The notes: generated by a model from the letters alone, not told the origin. A DNA stretch of 64,000 bases from Oxalobacter sp. (GCA_018384065.1 JAHAYL010000029.1:1-64000); one strand, 5' to 3'; counted from the stretch's first letter, positions 7,753-16,895 are shown. Numbers and translations are program-made.

Positions 7753-8976
7753 ATGGCAGCAGCAGCAGGCGGTGTAACCCGCCAGACATTCGATGAATTC
7801 ATGGTGCCGGTCTTTGCACCGGCTTCTTTCATCCCCGTCAAGGGGAAAGGGCTTGAGGTATGGGACCAGGAAGGACGCCGTTACCTTGACCTGACTGCCG
7901 GGATTGCTGTGCTCGCCCTCGGGCATACCCCTGATGCCATCGTCGAAGCCCTGACAGAACAGGCAGGGAAACTCTGGCACGTCAGCAACTACTTTACCAA
8001 CGAGCCTGTGCTGGAACTCGCACGCAAGCTCGTCAACGCCACTTTTGCAGACAAAGTATTCTTCTGCAATTCCGGTGGTGAAGCCAACGAGGCGGCGTTC
8101 AAGCTCGCCCGTAAATGGGCACAGGACAATTACGGTCCCCAGAAGAACCGCATCGTCTCCTGCTTCCATGCCTTCCATGGCAGGACCCTGTTCACCGTCT
8201 CCGTTGGCGGTCAGGAAAAATACACCGCAGGCTTTGAACCACTGCCCCAGAAAATCGACCACATCAACTTCAATGACATCGAAGCTGCCAGAGCCGCCAT
8301 CGGGGATGATGTCTGCGCCGTCGTCATTGAACCCGTCCAAGGCGAAGGCGGCATCCTGCCGGCAGACCCTGCCTACCTCAAGGCACTCCGGCAGCTCTGC
8401 GATGAACACAACGCCCTGCTCATATTCGATGAAGTCCAGTGTGGGCTTGGGCGTATCGGGAAACTCTTTGCCTACATGGAATACGGTGTGGCGCCCGACA
8501 TCATGACCTCCGCCAAGGCATTGGGCAATGGATTCCCGATAGCCGCCATGCTGACCACCGACCGGGTTGCAAAAGCCTTCACACCGGGCACCCATGGCAC
8601 CACCTATGGAGGCAACCCATTGGGCGCAGCAGTCGCCAACAGGGTCTTCGACATCCTCAGTCAGCCGGCATTCCTTGACAATGTCATCAGCCAGGGGCAG
8701 AAACTGCGTGCAAGCCTCGAACGCATCGCAGCCGACTATCCGGAAATCTTCAGTGGCGTCCGGGGCAAAGGGCTCATGCTGGGGCTCGTCATGGCAGATA
8801 AATACCATGGTAGGGCGGCGGAAATCACAGCGGAAGCCCAACGTCAGGGGCTGCTGGTGCTGCTGGCAGGCTACGATGTCATCCGGTATGTCCCGGCACT
8901 CGTCATCGAGGACCGGCATATCGAGGAAGCTGAAAAACTGATGCGCCAGGCAATTGACGCTTGGCTGAAGTCATAA
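7753..8976 (+). CDS. argD: Acetylornithine aminotransferase (class III, PLP)
   Basis: Transfers an amino group between glutamate and N-acetylglutamate semialdehyde in arginine synthesis; ArgD often also serves the diaminopimelate step of lysine synthesis. The start TRQTFDEFMVPVFAPASFIP is typical. NSGGEANEAAFKLARK binds PLP phosphate, FDEVQCGLGRIGK has the PLP-ring Asp, and TSAKALGNGFPI holds the PLP lysine. An upstream in-frame ATG at 7720 exists, but 7753 has GGAG at 7742-7745 and the family start; this gives 407 aa. Codon use is odd: CTC for leucine and other C-ending codons are much more common than in neighbouring genes, which may reflect transfer or strong expression. A terminator follows directly. 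Confidence 0.93.
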   Translation: MAAAAGGVTRQTFDEFMVPVFAPASFIPVKGKGLEVWDQEGRRYLDLTAGIAVLALGHTPDAIVEALTEQAGKLWHVSNYFTNEPVLELARKLVNATFADKVFFCNSGGEANEAAFKLARKWAQDNYGPQKNRIVSCFHAFHGRTLFTVSVGGQEKYTAGFEPLPQKIDHINFNDIEAARAAIGDDVCAVVIEPVQGEGGILPADPAYLKALRQLCDEHNALLIFDEVQCGLGRIGKLFAYMEYGVAPDIMTSAKALGNGFPIAAMLTTDRVAKAFTPGTHGTTYGGNPLGAAVANRVFDILSQPAFLDNVISQGQKLRASLERIAADYPEIFSGVRGKGLMLGLVMADKYHGRAAEITAEAQRQGLLVLLAGYDVIRYVPALVIEDRHIEEAEKLMRQAIDAWLKS

Positions 8977-9000
8977 GGATTCCTTTCCTGGGATGACCGG

Positions 9001-9030
9001 AACCCTGCAGTTGCCCCTGCAGGGTTTTTT
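9001..9030 (+). terminator. Intrinsic terminator after argD
   Basis: AACCCTGCAG (9001-9010), 6-base loop, CTGCAGGGTT (9017-9026), with a T run to 9030. Confidence 0.92.
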
Positions 9031-9122
9031 GATGGTTGCCACTTCCGTAAAACATGGTACGCTATAACATTGGCTTGGTACGGGATGCCATCAGGATATC
9101 CTGTCTATTGTAGGAAACCATT

Positions 9123-10046
9123 ATGACAACCGCTGTTTATTTCCATCCTTACAATGAATTGCATGAAATGGGAGGCAAACATCCTGAAAGCCCTGCCCGT
9201 ATGCGGACAATGTTCAGGGCGTTCAAGGAATCGGGGTTGGACAATGTGCTGCAATACCGTATCTCCCCTGAGGCGACAGAAAAGGATATCCGCCGGGTCC
9301 ATATCCAGGACATGATCAACATTGTGAAAGATGTTCCGGATCCCGGATTCTACAATTATGTGGATGAGACGCCGCTCAACCATTTCAGCTGGAAGGCTGC
9401 TTTGCGGACTGTCGGTGCAGCCCTTGCTGCGACAGATGCGGTGATTGATGGTGAGCTGGACAATGCTTTCTGTGTGAACCGCCCGATTGGCCATCATTCG
9501 ATGATGGGGACAGCAATGGGTTTCTGTGTTTTCAACAGTGTGGCGGCAGCAGCGATGTATGCGGTGAAAGTGCGTGGGCTGAAAAAAGCCGCGATTGTGG
9601 ACCTAGATGTGCATCATGGCAATGGTACGGAAGATATTTTTGCCTATGAACCCAGTGTTGCGATGGCGAGTTATTACCAGGAATACATCTATCCTTTCAT
9701 GGGCAATGAGGTTCCCCGTAAGCATATGCTGAATATTCCGGTGCCTGCCGGAACAGACGGTGCAGCTATCCGTAAGATTGTGACGGAACAGTGGCTTCCT
9801 TTCCTGGAAGGGCAGCAGCCGGAGCTGATTTACATCTCATCGGGTTTTGATGCCCATCGGGATGACCCGATTGGTGGTATGGGACTCGTGGAATCGGACT
9901 ATGCATGGATAACCCGCCAGTTGATGGATTTTGCCGATAGGCATTGCCAGGGCAGGGTCATCAGTATTTCTGAAGGGGGATACAATCTGGATGCGCTGTA
10001 TGGCAGTGTGATTGCACATGTGAAAGCGCTTGCCAGGATGGAATAA
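9123..10046 (+). CDS. Histone-deacetylase-fold zinc amidohydrolase
   Basis: A 307-aa arginase/deacetylase-fold enzyme. The active-site motifs of the HDAC / acetylpolyamine amidohydrolase family are intact: HPESPAR (20-26), RPIGHHS with the His pair 124-125, GFCVFN (133-138), DLDVHHGNGT with zinc ligands Asp162 and His164, and SGFDAHRDDP with the third zinc ligand. The closing block is SEGGYN. In bacteria such enzymes deacetylate acetylated polyamines, small molecules or acyl-lysines; nothing here tells which. It lies nine bases ahead of ylqF and is probably co-transcribed with it. No acetyltransferase partner is nearby. Confidence 0.88.
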   Translation: MTTAVYFHPYNELHEMGGKHPESPARMRTMFRAFKESGLDNVLQYRISPEATEKDIRRVHIQDMINIVKDVPDPGFYNYVDETPLNHFSWKAALRTVGAALAATDAVIDGELDNAFCVNRPIGHHSMMGTAMGFCVFNSVAAAAMYAVKVRGLKKAAIVDLDVHHGNGTEDIFAYEPSVAMASYYQEYIYPFMGNEVPRKHMLNIPVPAGTDGAAIRKIVTEQWLPFLEGQQPELIYISSGFDAHRDDPIGGMGLVESDYAWITRQLMDFADRHCQGRVISISEGGYNLDALYGSVIAHVKALARME

Positions 10047-10055
10047 GGAAAAGCC

Positions 10056-10979
10056 ATGGCAACAATACAGTGGTTTCCTGGACATATGAATGCTGCCAGG
10101 AAGAAGGCGGCAGAGACGATGGAAATCACCGATCTGGTCATAGAGGTGCTGGATGCCCGTCTGCCTGCCGCCAGCAGCAATCCAATGGTTGAGGAAATCC
10201 GTTCCCAGCGTCAGCGGCCTTGTCTGAAAGTCCTCAATAAGAGTGACCTTGCCGATCCAGAAGTAACCAAGGCATGGCTCCAGTATTTCAACAGCCAGCC
10301 TGGTGTGACGGCTGTTGCCCTGTCCTGCAAGAATCCTGCAGAAGTCGCCAGGATTCCTGCCCTTTGCCGTGAACAGGTGCCACACCGTGTTGGTCCCGGC
10401 AAGCCTGTCCGGATGCTTCTGATGGGCATCCCCAATGTCGGCAAATCCACCTTGATGAATGGCCTGCTGAGAAAACGGGTTGCAAAAGTCGGGGATGAGC
10501 CGGCTGTCACCAAGCAGCAGCAACGGCTGTATCTGAACAAGACCATGGTGTTGACCGATATGCCGGGGTTGATGTGGCCGAAAATCGCATATGACAGCGA
10601 TGGTTTCATGCTTGCCGCCAGCCATGCCATCGGAGTGAATGCCCTGATTGAGGAAGAGGTTGCCGCTTTCCTGGGCGACCTGCTGATCAAACGTTATCCG
10701 GAACGGTTGGAAGCCCGTTACAAGATTCCTGTTGAGGGCATGGACGGGATTGCCCTGATTGAAGCAATCGCCAGGCGGCGGGGGTTCAAGGTCCGTGGTG
10801 GAGAGCCGGATATCGAGAAGGGCGCCCATACGTTCATCCAGGACTACCGGAGCGGTGCCTTGGGACGGATCAGCCTTGAGACACCGGAATCCCGGCAGGC
10901 GATGCTGGCATCAGCCAAGGCGGAGGCAGAGAAGGCCGCCCAAGAAGCATCAGGGAAGGAAGACGTCCCAGTTTTATAA
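10056..10979 (+). CDS. ylqF: Ribosome biogenesis GTPase YlqF (RbgA)
   Basis: Circularly permuted GTPase that assists late assembly of the large ribosomal subunit. The permuted order is clear: NKSD (61-64, G4) comes before GIPNVGKS (124-131, G1) and DMPG (168-171, G3). The start TIQWFPGHMNAARKK is the family signature. At 307 aa, it has a C-terminal helical RNA-binding region ending in a lysine/alanine-rich tail. The stop overlaps the next start by one base (TAATG), so the unknown gene downstream is translated with it. Confidence 0.95.
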   Translation: MATIQWFPGHMNAARKKAAETMEITDLVIEVLDARLPAASSNPMVEEIRSQRQRPCLKVLNKSDLADPEVTKAWLQYFNSQPGVTAVALSCKNPAEVARIPALCREQVPHRVGPGKPVRMLLMGIPNVGKSTLMNGLLRKRVAKVGDEPAVTKQQQRLYLNKTMVLTDMPGLMWPKIAYDSDGFMLAASHAIGVNALIEEEVAAFLGDLLIKRYPERLEARYKIPVEGMDGIALIEAIARRRGFKVRGGEPDIEKGAHTFIQDYRSGALGRISLETPESRQAMLASAKAEAEKAAQEASGKEDVPVL

Positions 10980-11716
10980 TGCCAGTCATGAAAGCGATTG
11001 CTCCAGGAACGGTCGTGTTCCATCGTCACCGAGGTTATGGTGTATTGACTTCTGTCAACCTGCTGACGGGATGGGTGACTGCGCGTTTCGGTGATGAGAA
11101 ACAGGGTATTGACCTGAACCTCTCTACTGATGCCGTACAGTATGCGGACGGTGAGCCGATCCTTTTCCGCAAACAGGCACCAGACAGGACGCCCCATGCC
11201 CGTCTGATGGCGATGATGCTTCAGCTGCATCATGCCGGCTATCAACGGCTTTACCTCTATTCCTGGCCCCGTGAATCAAGGCTGCACTGGAACTGGCATC
11301 TGTTTACAGGCAACCGGACATGGCATCAACGTGGCTGGCGCAAGGGCTGGTATGGCTCAGGCTATGATTACATCTTCAACCCAGTCATGGGTTGGGGCGA
11401 TGCCCCGGGAGCAGATACAGAGGCACTCATCAGGACCTTGTCCCGGTTTGACCCAGAAGGCCTGGCTTCTGCATACGGCGAGGATGAGGAGCATACTTTA
11501 TGGTTCAGGCGGGTCTGCAAAGCCCTGCTGCCAGGGTACATGTACAGCCTTGAGAAACGCCGTAATCCTGATGGTTCCTTTTCCGATGTCCTGCCAGTGT
11601 ATCCCGTCAATGGGAATGTGCCTGAATATGATGGCCCCTCCCTGCCCTGTCCGCCCGGATGGAACAAAAAGTATTACACTGAACCCGTGACACGCAACTA
11701 TTTCAGCATCCTTTAG
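10979..11716 (+). CDS. Uncharacterised protein, 245 aa
   Basis: I do not recognise the family. The N-terminal 60 residues (PGTVVFHRHRGYGVLTSVN, then VTARFGDEKQGIDL) look like a small beta barrel similar to those that open CarD/UvrD-tail and Tudor-like domains. The middle is rich in Trp, Tyr and Arg (residues about 85-130). The C-terminus is Pro-rich and ends TRNYFSIL. There is no signal peptide or membrane helix. It overlaps ylqF by one base and stops nine bases before the asparaginase gene, so it belongs to the HDAC-ylqF operon. A nucleic-acid-binding role is a weak inference from the N-terminus and neighbours. Confidence 0.6.
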   Translation: MPVMKAIAPGTVVFHRHRGYGVLTSVNLLTGWVTARFGDEKQGIDLNLSTDAVQYADGEPILFRKQAPDRTPHARLMAMMLQLHHAGYQRLYLYSWPRESRLHWNWHLFTGNRTWHQRGWRKGWYGSGYDYIFNPVMGWGDAPGADTEALIRTLSRFDPEGLASAYGEDEEHTLWFRRVCKALLPGYMYSLEKRRNPDGSFSDVLPVYPVNGNVPEYDGPSLPCPPGWNKKYYTEPVTRNYFSIL

Positions 11717-11725
11717 GAATCAAGC

Positions 11726-12226
11726 ATGACAGCTGCTTCAGGAACCATCCATTTCATCGCCACAGGGGGCACATTCGAAAAGCATTACAATGAGCTTGAC
11801 GGGGAACTGGTGTTTGTCCAGACGCATCTGCCAGCGATGTTGGAACGGGCAAGGGTGACGGTGCCCTATACCTTTGAAACGGTTTTCCTGCTGGATTCCC
11901 TTGATATGCGGGACAGCCACAGGCAGGCAGTGCTGGAAGCATGCCGTGGTTCAGATGCTTCCCGCATCGTGATTGTCCATGGGACGGATACCATGCGGGA
12001 AACGGCTGAGGTGTTGGGCAGGGCAGGTTTGGGCAAGACCCTGGTGCTGACCGGAGCGATGGTGCCTTATGAGTTTGAGGGGTCTGATGCGTTTTTCAAT
12101 CTTGGTGCAGCGGTAAGTGCCGTGCAGCTGTTGCCAGAGGGTGTTTATATTATGATGAATGGGCGGGTTTTCGATTGGGACCATGTGAAGAAAAACCGTC
12201 AGGTTGGGAAGTTTGAAGCTGTCTGA
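11726..12226 (+). CDS. Single-domain L-asparaginase-like protein
   Basis: 166 aa that match only the N-terminal domain of type I/II asparaginases. Catalytic motif 1 TGGTFE (about 13-18), motif 2 HGTDTM (about 88-93) and a lysine after MNGRVFDWDHVKK, in the place of the usual catalytic Lys, are kept. The C-terminal domain, which completes the neighbour's active site in full-length enzymes, is absent, and the gene ends cleanly with no remnant before glmU, so this is a designed short form and not a fresh truncation. Whether it hydrolyses asparagine is uncertain. It is last in the HDAC-ylqF group, 44 bases ahead of glmU. Confidence 0.75.
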   Translation: MTAASGTIHFIATGGTFEKHYNELDGELVFVQTHLPAMLERARVTVPYTFETVFLLDSLDMRDSHRQAVLEACRGSDASRIVIVHGTDTMRETAEVLGRAGLGKTLVLTGAMVPYEFEGSDAFFNLGAAVSAVQLLPEGVYIMMNGRVFDWDHVKKNRQVGKFEAV

Positions 12227-12270
12227 GGACTGTCAGACGGTTTTGGAAGTGATTTCAGGGGATTTCTTTT

Positions 12271-13629
12271 ATGAATATTGTTGTTCTAGCAGCAGGAATG
12301 GGTAAGCGGATGTATTCTTCTGTGCCCAAGGTGCTCCATCCATTGGCAGGCAGGCCTATGCTGGCCCATGTGCTTGACAGTGCCCGTGCGTTGGATCCGG
12401 AAAGACTGATAGTGGTCTATGGGCATGGCGGTGGACTTGTCAGGGAACGGATGGCTGCGGATGACCTGATTTTTGTCAAGCAGGAGAAACAGCTGGGAAC
12501 GGGCCATGCAGTCCTTCAGGCTGTACCGGAACTGGATGATACCGTGCCGACATTGGTGCTGTATGGTGATTGTCCTTTGATCAGCCAGGCATCCCTGAAA
12601 CGGCTGGTCAGCACAGCAGGCAGCAATCAACTGGGTGTCTTGACGGTTGAGCTTGACAATCCGACCGGTTATGGCCGCATTATCCGCGAGGAAGGCAGGA
12701 TTGTCCGGATTGTTGAACAGAAAGACGGCAATGAAGCTGAACTGGCTGTCAAGGAAGTGAATACCGGGATTGTCTGTGCACCGACGGTTCCCCTGAAACG
12801 CTGGTTGGCATCGTTGACCAACAACAATGCCCAAGGAGAATATTACCTGACCGATATCATCGGCAAGGCATTGGCGGATGGCATTGCTGTTGTCTCGACA
12901 CATCCAGACAATATCTGGGAAGCGATGGGCGTCAACAGCAAACCCCAGCTGGCGGAATTGGAACGCATCCATCAGCGGAACATTGCCGATGGATTGCTGG
13001 CTGCCGGCGTGACACTGGCTGACCCGGCCCGCATCGATGTCCGTGGTTCGCTGACCTGCGGGCGGGATGTCTTCATTGATGTGAACTGTGTTTTTGAAGG
13101 GGATGTTGAACTGGGGGATGGTGTGACGGTTTCCCCGAACTGCATCATCCGTAATGCCAAGATCGGTGCTGGGGCGGAAATCCGTGGTTTCTGCCATCTG
13201 GAAGGCGCAAATGTCGGTGCGGGTTCCCTCATCGGTCCTTATGCCAGGTTGCGTCCAGGGGCTGACTTGGGAGAGGAAGTCCATATCGGCAATTTTGTCG
13301 AAGTGAAGAACAGCCGTATTGCCGCACAGAGCAAGGCGAACCATCTGGCATATGTCGGGGATTCTTCGGTCGGCGAACGGGTCAACATCGGTGCCGGTGC
13401 CATCACCTGCAATTATGATGGTGCCAACAAGCATCGGACCGTGATTGAGGATGATGTCTTCATCGGCACCAACTGTGAATTGGTCGCACCGGTCAAGGTC
13501 GGCGCGGGCGCAACGGTCGGTGCAGGGACTACCCTGACGCGGGATGCACCAGCTGGATCGCTTGTGGTGAGCCGTGTGAAACAGACTGCCATTGCCGGCT
13601 GGAAACGTCCAACCAAGAACAAGAAATAA
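12271..13629 (+). CDS. glmU: Bifunctional UDP-N-acetylglucosamine pyrophosphorylase / glucosamine-1-phosphate acetyltransferase
   Basis: Makes UDP-GlcNAc for peptidoglycan and lipopolysaccharide. 452 aa. The uridyltransferase domain opens [16 protein letters not shown] with [12 protein letters not shown], and has YGDCPL. The C-terminal half is a left-handed beta helix of hexapeptide repeats ([29 protein letters not shown]). The acetyltransferase site GNFVEVKNS and [17 protein letters not shown] is intact. Full family length. The ATG follows GGGGATTTCTTTT; the start is unambiguous by homology. Confidence 0.98.
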   Translation: MNIVVLAAGMGKRMYSSVPKVLHPLAGRPMLAHVLDSARALDPERLIVVYGHGGGLVRERMAADDLIFVKQEKQLGTGHAVLQAVPELDDTVPTLVLYGDCPLISQASLKRLVSTAGSNQLGVLTVELDNPTGYGRIIREEGRIVRIVEQKDGNEAELAVKEVNTGIVCAPTVPLKRWLASLTNNNAQGEYYLTDIIGKALADGIAVVSTHPDNIWEAMGVNSKPQLAELERIHQRNIADGLLAAGVTLADPARIDVRGSLTCGRDVFIDVNCVFEGDVELGDGVTVSPNCIIRNAKIGAGAEIRGFCHLEGANVGAGSLIGPYARLRPGADLGEEVHIGNFVEVKNSRIAAQSKANHLAYVGDSSVGERVNIGAGAITCNYDGANKHRTVIEDDVFIGTNCELVAPVKVGAGATVGAGTTLTRDAPAGSLVVSRVKQTAIAGWKRPTKNKK

Positions 13630-13694
13630 TAGCAGTCCTGTCTTTGGCAGATGGATTGGGGCACCTGTGGGTCCAGGTGCCTTGCGGTGTCTGC

Positions 13695-13723
13695 TTGATT
13701 GGTGCTGTTTTTTCACATACAAT
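13695..13723 (+). promoter_or_regulatory. Sigma-70 promoter for the Mn-riboswitch / ATPase transcript
   Basis: TTGATT (13695-13700), 17-base spacer, TACAAT (13718-13723). Predicted start near 13730, immediately ahead of the riboswitch P1 stem. Between glmU and this promoter there is a GGCACCT/AGGTGCC hairpin (about 13661-13682) without a T run. Confidence 0.6.
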
Positions 13724-13738
13724 CGTTCCACCAGTTTT

Positions 13739-13855
13739 CCGCAGGGGAGTAGTTGGCAGCCCTTTCAAGGGCTGTGCAGATGTCAACAGTCTCTGGAATG
13801 CCCTGTTCCGTGGCATCTGCGTGGGACCTGACCGGTTTCTCGGCAAGACTTGCGG
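13739..13855 (+). promoter_or_regulatory. yybP-ykoY (Mn2+-sensing type) riboswitch
   Basis: The hallmark blocks are present: GGGGAGTAG (13744-13752) at the 5' side and CAAGACT (13844-13850) at the 3' side, closed by P1 CCGCA (13739-13743) with TGCGG (13851-13855). Inside are a small hairpin CAGCCC/GGGCTG (13757-13762/13769-13774) and a longer arm GCAGATG/CATCTGC (13776-13782/13814-13820). Known members sense Mn2+ and switch on Mn2+ exporters and related pumps. A further pairing GCAGTGG (13892-13898) with CCACTGC (13931-13937) lies between aptamer and gene and may be part of the switch. Together with the promoter this accounts for the 394 bases between glmU and the ATPase. Confidence 0.88.
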
Positions 13856-14023
13856 CATGGCCATTGCGTTTTATCAGGGAAGGGCTGACAGGCAGTGGCA
13901 TGTCGTTTGATTGTCTGTCGGGAAGCTCTTCCACTGCGGTTCCATGGAATCCATTCTTTTCCGGTATCTCAATCCTTCAGGGTCCAACGAGGCAGCTGTC
14001 CGCCTGCCAGGAAGGGGTAGCCG

Positions 14024-16708
14024 ATGACCCAGAGACAGCCGTACACAGGATTGACAGATGCGCAGGTGCTGGAAAACCGGCTCCGATATGGCACCAATCT
14101 GCTGACACCGCCTGAAAAGACACCGCTCTGGAGACAGTTCCTTGGCAAGTTCAATGACCGGTTGATCCTGATCCTTCTGGTGGCTGGCGTGCTGTCACTC
14201 GGTATTTCCTGCTATGAGTTCCTGTATGCGGGTAAAGAGGCGTTTGTTTTCTTTGAACCCATCGGTATCTTTGTGGCGGTCCTGCTGGCGACAGGGCTGT
14301 CATTTTTCTTTGAGATGAAAGCGGACAAGGAGTTCGCTGTCCTCAATGAGGTCACTGATGAGGACCCCGTCCAGGCAATCCGCAATGGTCAGGTTGTAAG
14401 CATTGCCAAAAAGGATGTGGTGGTCGGTGATGTCCTGATGGTCAATACCGGGGATGAGGTGCCCGCCGATGCAGAACTGCTCAGGGCGGCATCCCTGTCT
14501 ATCGATGAATCCACCCTGACGGGTGAGCCCATCTGCCATAAGACCGTGGAGAAGGAGGCGTTCGATGAACATGCCACATTCCCTTCCAACCATATCATGC
14601 GCGGTACCAAGGTCATGGAAGGTCATGGTGTCTGCCGGGTTTTTGCCGTGGGGGATGCGACGGAGAATGGCAAGGTCTTCAAGGCTGCCCGGATTGATGA
14701 TGGGACAGAGACACCGCTTGACAGGCAGTTTGCCGGGTTGAGTGCGCTGATTTCCAAGGTCAGTTACGGATTGGCGGCCCTGATTGTCATTGGACGTCTG
14801 TTGATGTATTTCCCGGATGTTGGGCATTTTGACTGGGTGTCATCCACTTCCTATGCCTTGCAGTCATTGATGCTTGCGGTGACGGTTGTCGTGGTGGCTG
14901 TACCAGAGGGGCTGCCGATGGCGGTCACCCTGGCATTGGCTTACAGCATGCGCCGGATGCTTGCCACGCATAACCTGGTCCGGAAGATGCATGCCTGTGA
15001 GACGATGGGAGCGGTTACCGTCATCTGTACAGACAAGACAGGCACCCTGACACAGAACCGGATGCAGGTCTATCGGACCGATTTCTATGCACTGGACTAT
15101 ACCCAGATGCCTTTTGGTGGCAGGCTTGCAGACCTGATTGTAGAAAGCATCGCCTTGAATTCCACCGCCCAGCTTGACGTTTCCCGTGAAGACCGGGTTA
15201 TGGTATTGGGCAATCCCACCGAGGGAGCCCTGCTGCTCTGGCTGAGGGAGCATGGGATTGATTATCTGGATATCCGCAGGCAGGCGCACCGGCTTGAGGA
15301 ACTGCCGTTTACGACGGAACGCAAGTTCATGGCGACGGTTGTCAGGCGTATGAATGGCGAACGGGTCCTGTTTGTCAAAGGTGCGCCTGAGATTGTCCAA
15401 GGGCTCTGCGCATCTGTGCAGGGCAACATTGATACGGCAGTGCTCAATGAACAGCTGCTGGCCTATCAACGCCAGGCGATGCGGACACTGGGGTTTGCCT
15501 ATCAGGTGCTGGGTGAACAGGAACCCGCAATTGTGGAAGGCAGGATTGTTGCCCGCAACCTCACCTTCATGGGGATTGCCGCCATCTCAGATCCTGTCCG
15601 TGATGATGTACCTGATGCGGTGAAGACCTGTTTCGATGCCGGTATCGCTGTAAAGATTGTGACAGGCGATACGCCAGGTACCGCCCGGGAAATCGGCAGG
15701 CAGATCGGTTTATGGCAGGAAACCGATGGTGAAGCCAATATCATCACAGGACCGGCTTTTTCTGCATTGTCTGATGAGGAAGCCCTGGCAAGGGTCGGGG
15801 ATATCAAGATTATTGCCCGGGCAAGGCCGATGGATAAGCGCCGGTTGGTTGAGACATTGCAGCGCCATCAGCACATTGTTGCAGTGACAGGGGATGGCAC
15901 CAATGATGCCCCTGCCCTCAATGCTGCAGATGTCGGGCTGTCGATGGGGGATGGCACTGCTGTCGCGAAGGAGGCGAGTGACATCACGATTGTCAACAAT
16001 GCCTTTTCCAGCATCGGGCGTGCTGTCATGTGGGGACGTTCACTGTACCGGAACATCCAGCGTTTCATCTTTTTCCAGATGATTGTGAATGTCACGGCGT
16101 GCCTGACGGTACTGGCTGGCGCGTTCATGGGAACGGATTCCCCGTTGACCATCACCCAGATGCTTTGGGTGAACCTGATCATGGATACGTTCGCTGCAGT
16201 CGCCCTTGCATCATTGCCGCCTGAAGAAGCGGTGATGCAGGATAAGCCAAGGGACAAGGATGCTTTCATCATTACGCCTACCATGAAATGGGGGATCCTT
16301 TGTATTGGCGGGCTGTTTTTCCTTCTGCTGGCTGGACTGGTTTACCTTTTCGGGCACAGCACCGTCACGGGATTGACAGACCTGCTGACATTGACAGGGC
16401 TGGGAACCAACGATGGGCTGTCTCCTTATGAACTGAGTGTCATTTTCACGGTGTTTGTCATGCTTCAGTTCTGGAACATGTTCAATGCCCGTGCATTTGC
16501 AACCGGCCGTTCTGCTTTCAACCTGAAAGGATGCCGGGGATTTATCCTGATTGCGGTGCTGGTCATGGTGGGTCAGCTTTTGATTGTCAATATCGGTGGG
16601 GCGTTTTTCAATGTCGTGCCACTGAAAGCCATTGACTGGGCAATCATCATTATTGTGACCTCATCGGTACTCTGGATTGGCGAAATCATGCGTTCTGTCA
16701 GGCATTGA
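14024..16708 (+). CDS. P-type cation-transporting ATPase (Ca2+/Mn2+ type, P2)
   Basis: 894-aa membrane pump. The phosphorylated Asp is D337 in CTDKTGTLT. TGEP in the actuator domain and TGDGTNDAPAL in the hinge are present, and PEGLPM (from residue 294) in M4 is the ion-binding signature of SERCA/PMCA-like Ca2+ pumps. About ten membrane segments can be counted, four before the catalytic loop. The upstream Mn-type riboswitch suggests export of Mn2+, as for the Lactococcus P-type pump under the same element; Ca2+ remains possible. Transcribed alone. Start chosen at the ATG after AAGGGG at about 14011. Confidence 0.92.
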   Translation: MTQRQPYTGLTDAQVLENRLRYGTNLLTPPEKTPLWRQFLGKFNDRLILILLVAGVLSLGISCYEFLYAGKEAFVFFEPIGIFVAVLLATGLSFFFEMKADKEFAVLNEVTDEDPVQAIRNGQVVSIAKKDVVVGDVLMVNTGDEVPADAELLRAASLSIDESTLTGEPICHKTVEKEAFDEHATFPSNHIMRGTKVMEGHGVCRVFAVGDATENGKVFKAARIDDGTETPLDRQFAGLSALISKVSYGLAALIVIGRLLMYFPDVGHFDWVSSTSYALQSLMLAVTVVVVAVPEGLPMAVTLALAYSMRRMLATHNLVRKMHACETMGAVTVICTDKTGTLTQNRMQVYRTDFYALDYTQMPFGGRLADLIVESIALNSTAQLDVSREDRVMVLGNPTEGALLLWLREHGIDYLDIRRQAHRLEELPFTTERKFMATVVRRMNGERVLFVKGAPEIVQGLCASVQGNIDTAVLNEQLLAYQRQAMRTLGFAYQVLGEQEPAIVEGRIVARNLTFMGIAAISDPVRDDVPDAVKTCFDAGIAVKIVTGDTPGTAREIGRQIGLWQETDGEANIITGPAFSALSDEEALARVGDIKIIARARPMDKRRLVETLQRHQHIVAVTGDGTNDAPALNAADVGLSMGDGTAVAKEASDITIVNNAFSSIGRAVMWGRSLYRNIQRFIFFQMIVNVTACLTVLAGAFMGTDSPLTITQMLWVNLIMDTFAAVALASLPPEEAVMQDKPRDKDAFIITPTMKWGILCIGGLFFLLLAGLVYLFGHSTVTGLTDLLTLTGLGTNDGLSPYELSVIFTVFVMLQFWNMFNARAFATGRSAFNLKGCRGFILIAVLVMVGQLLIVNIGGAFFNVVPLKAIDWAIIIIVTSSVLWIGEIMRSVRH

Positions 16709-16783
16709 ATGCCATATCCCTTGAGCAGCAGGATTTTTTCATTGGATGATCTTGGCAACTTCATCCAAAATGCCATGGATTCC

Positions 16784-16792
16784 TGATATAGT
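16784..16792 (+). promoter_or_regulatory. Extended -10 promoter ahead of xfp
   Basis: TGATATAGT: a TG extension one base before TATAGT (16787-16792). No good -35 box at 17 bases. Expected start near 16799, giving a leader of roughly 97 bases. Confidence 0.4.
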
Positions 16793-16895
16793 GGACAGGG
16801 ATGGCACAGCATCACCGTGCCGGTTCTTCCATGACATGACCCATCTGCCGGGGCGCAGGTCTTTGGCAGATGCCCTCAAGAGAAAGGAGCACAGC

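Noticed and set aside
12286-13731. Long minus-strand open frame opposite glmU
   Set aside because: Antisense shadow of glmU; the predicted product is His/Arg-rich with no domain pattern.
13644-13910. Open frames across the glmU-ATPase gap
   Set aside because: They cover the promoter and the structured riboswitch and lack protein-like features; the RNA explanation accounts for the conservation seen.
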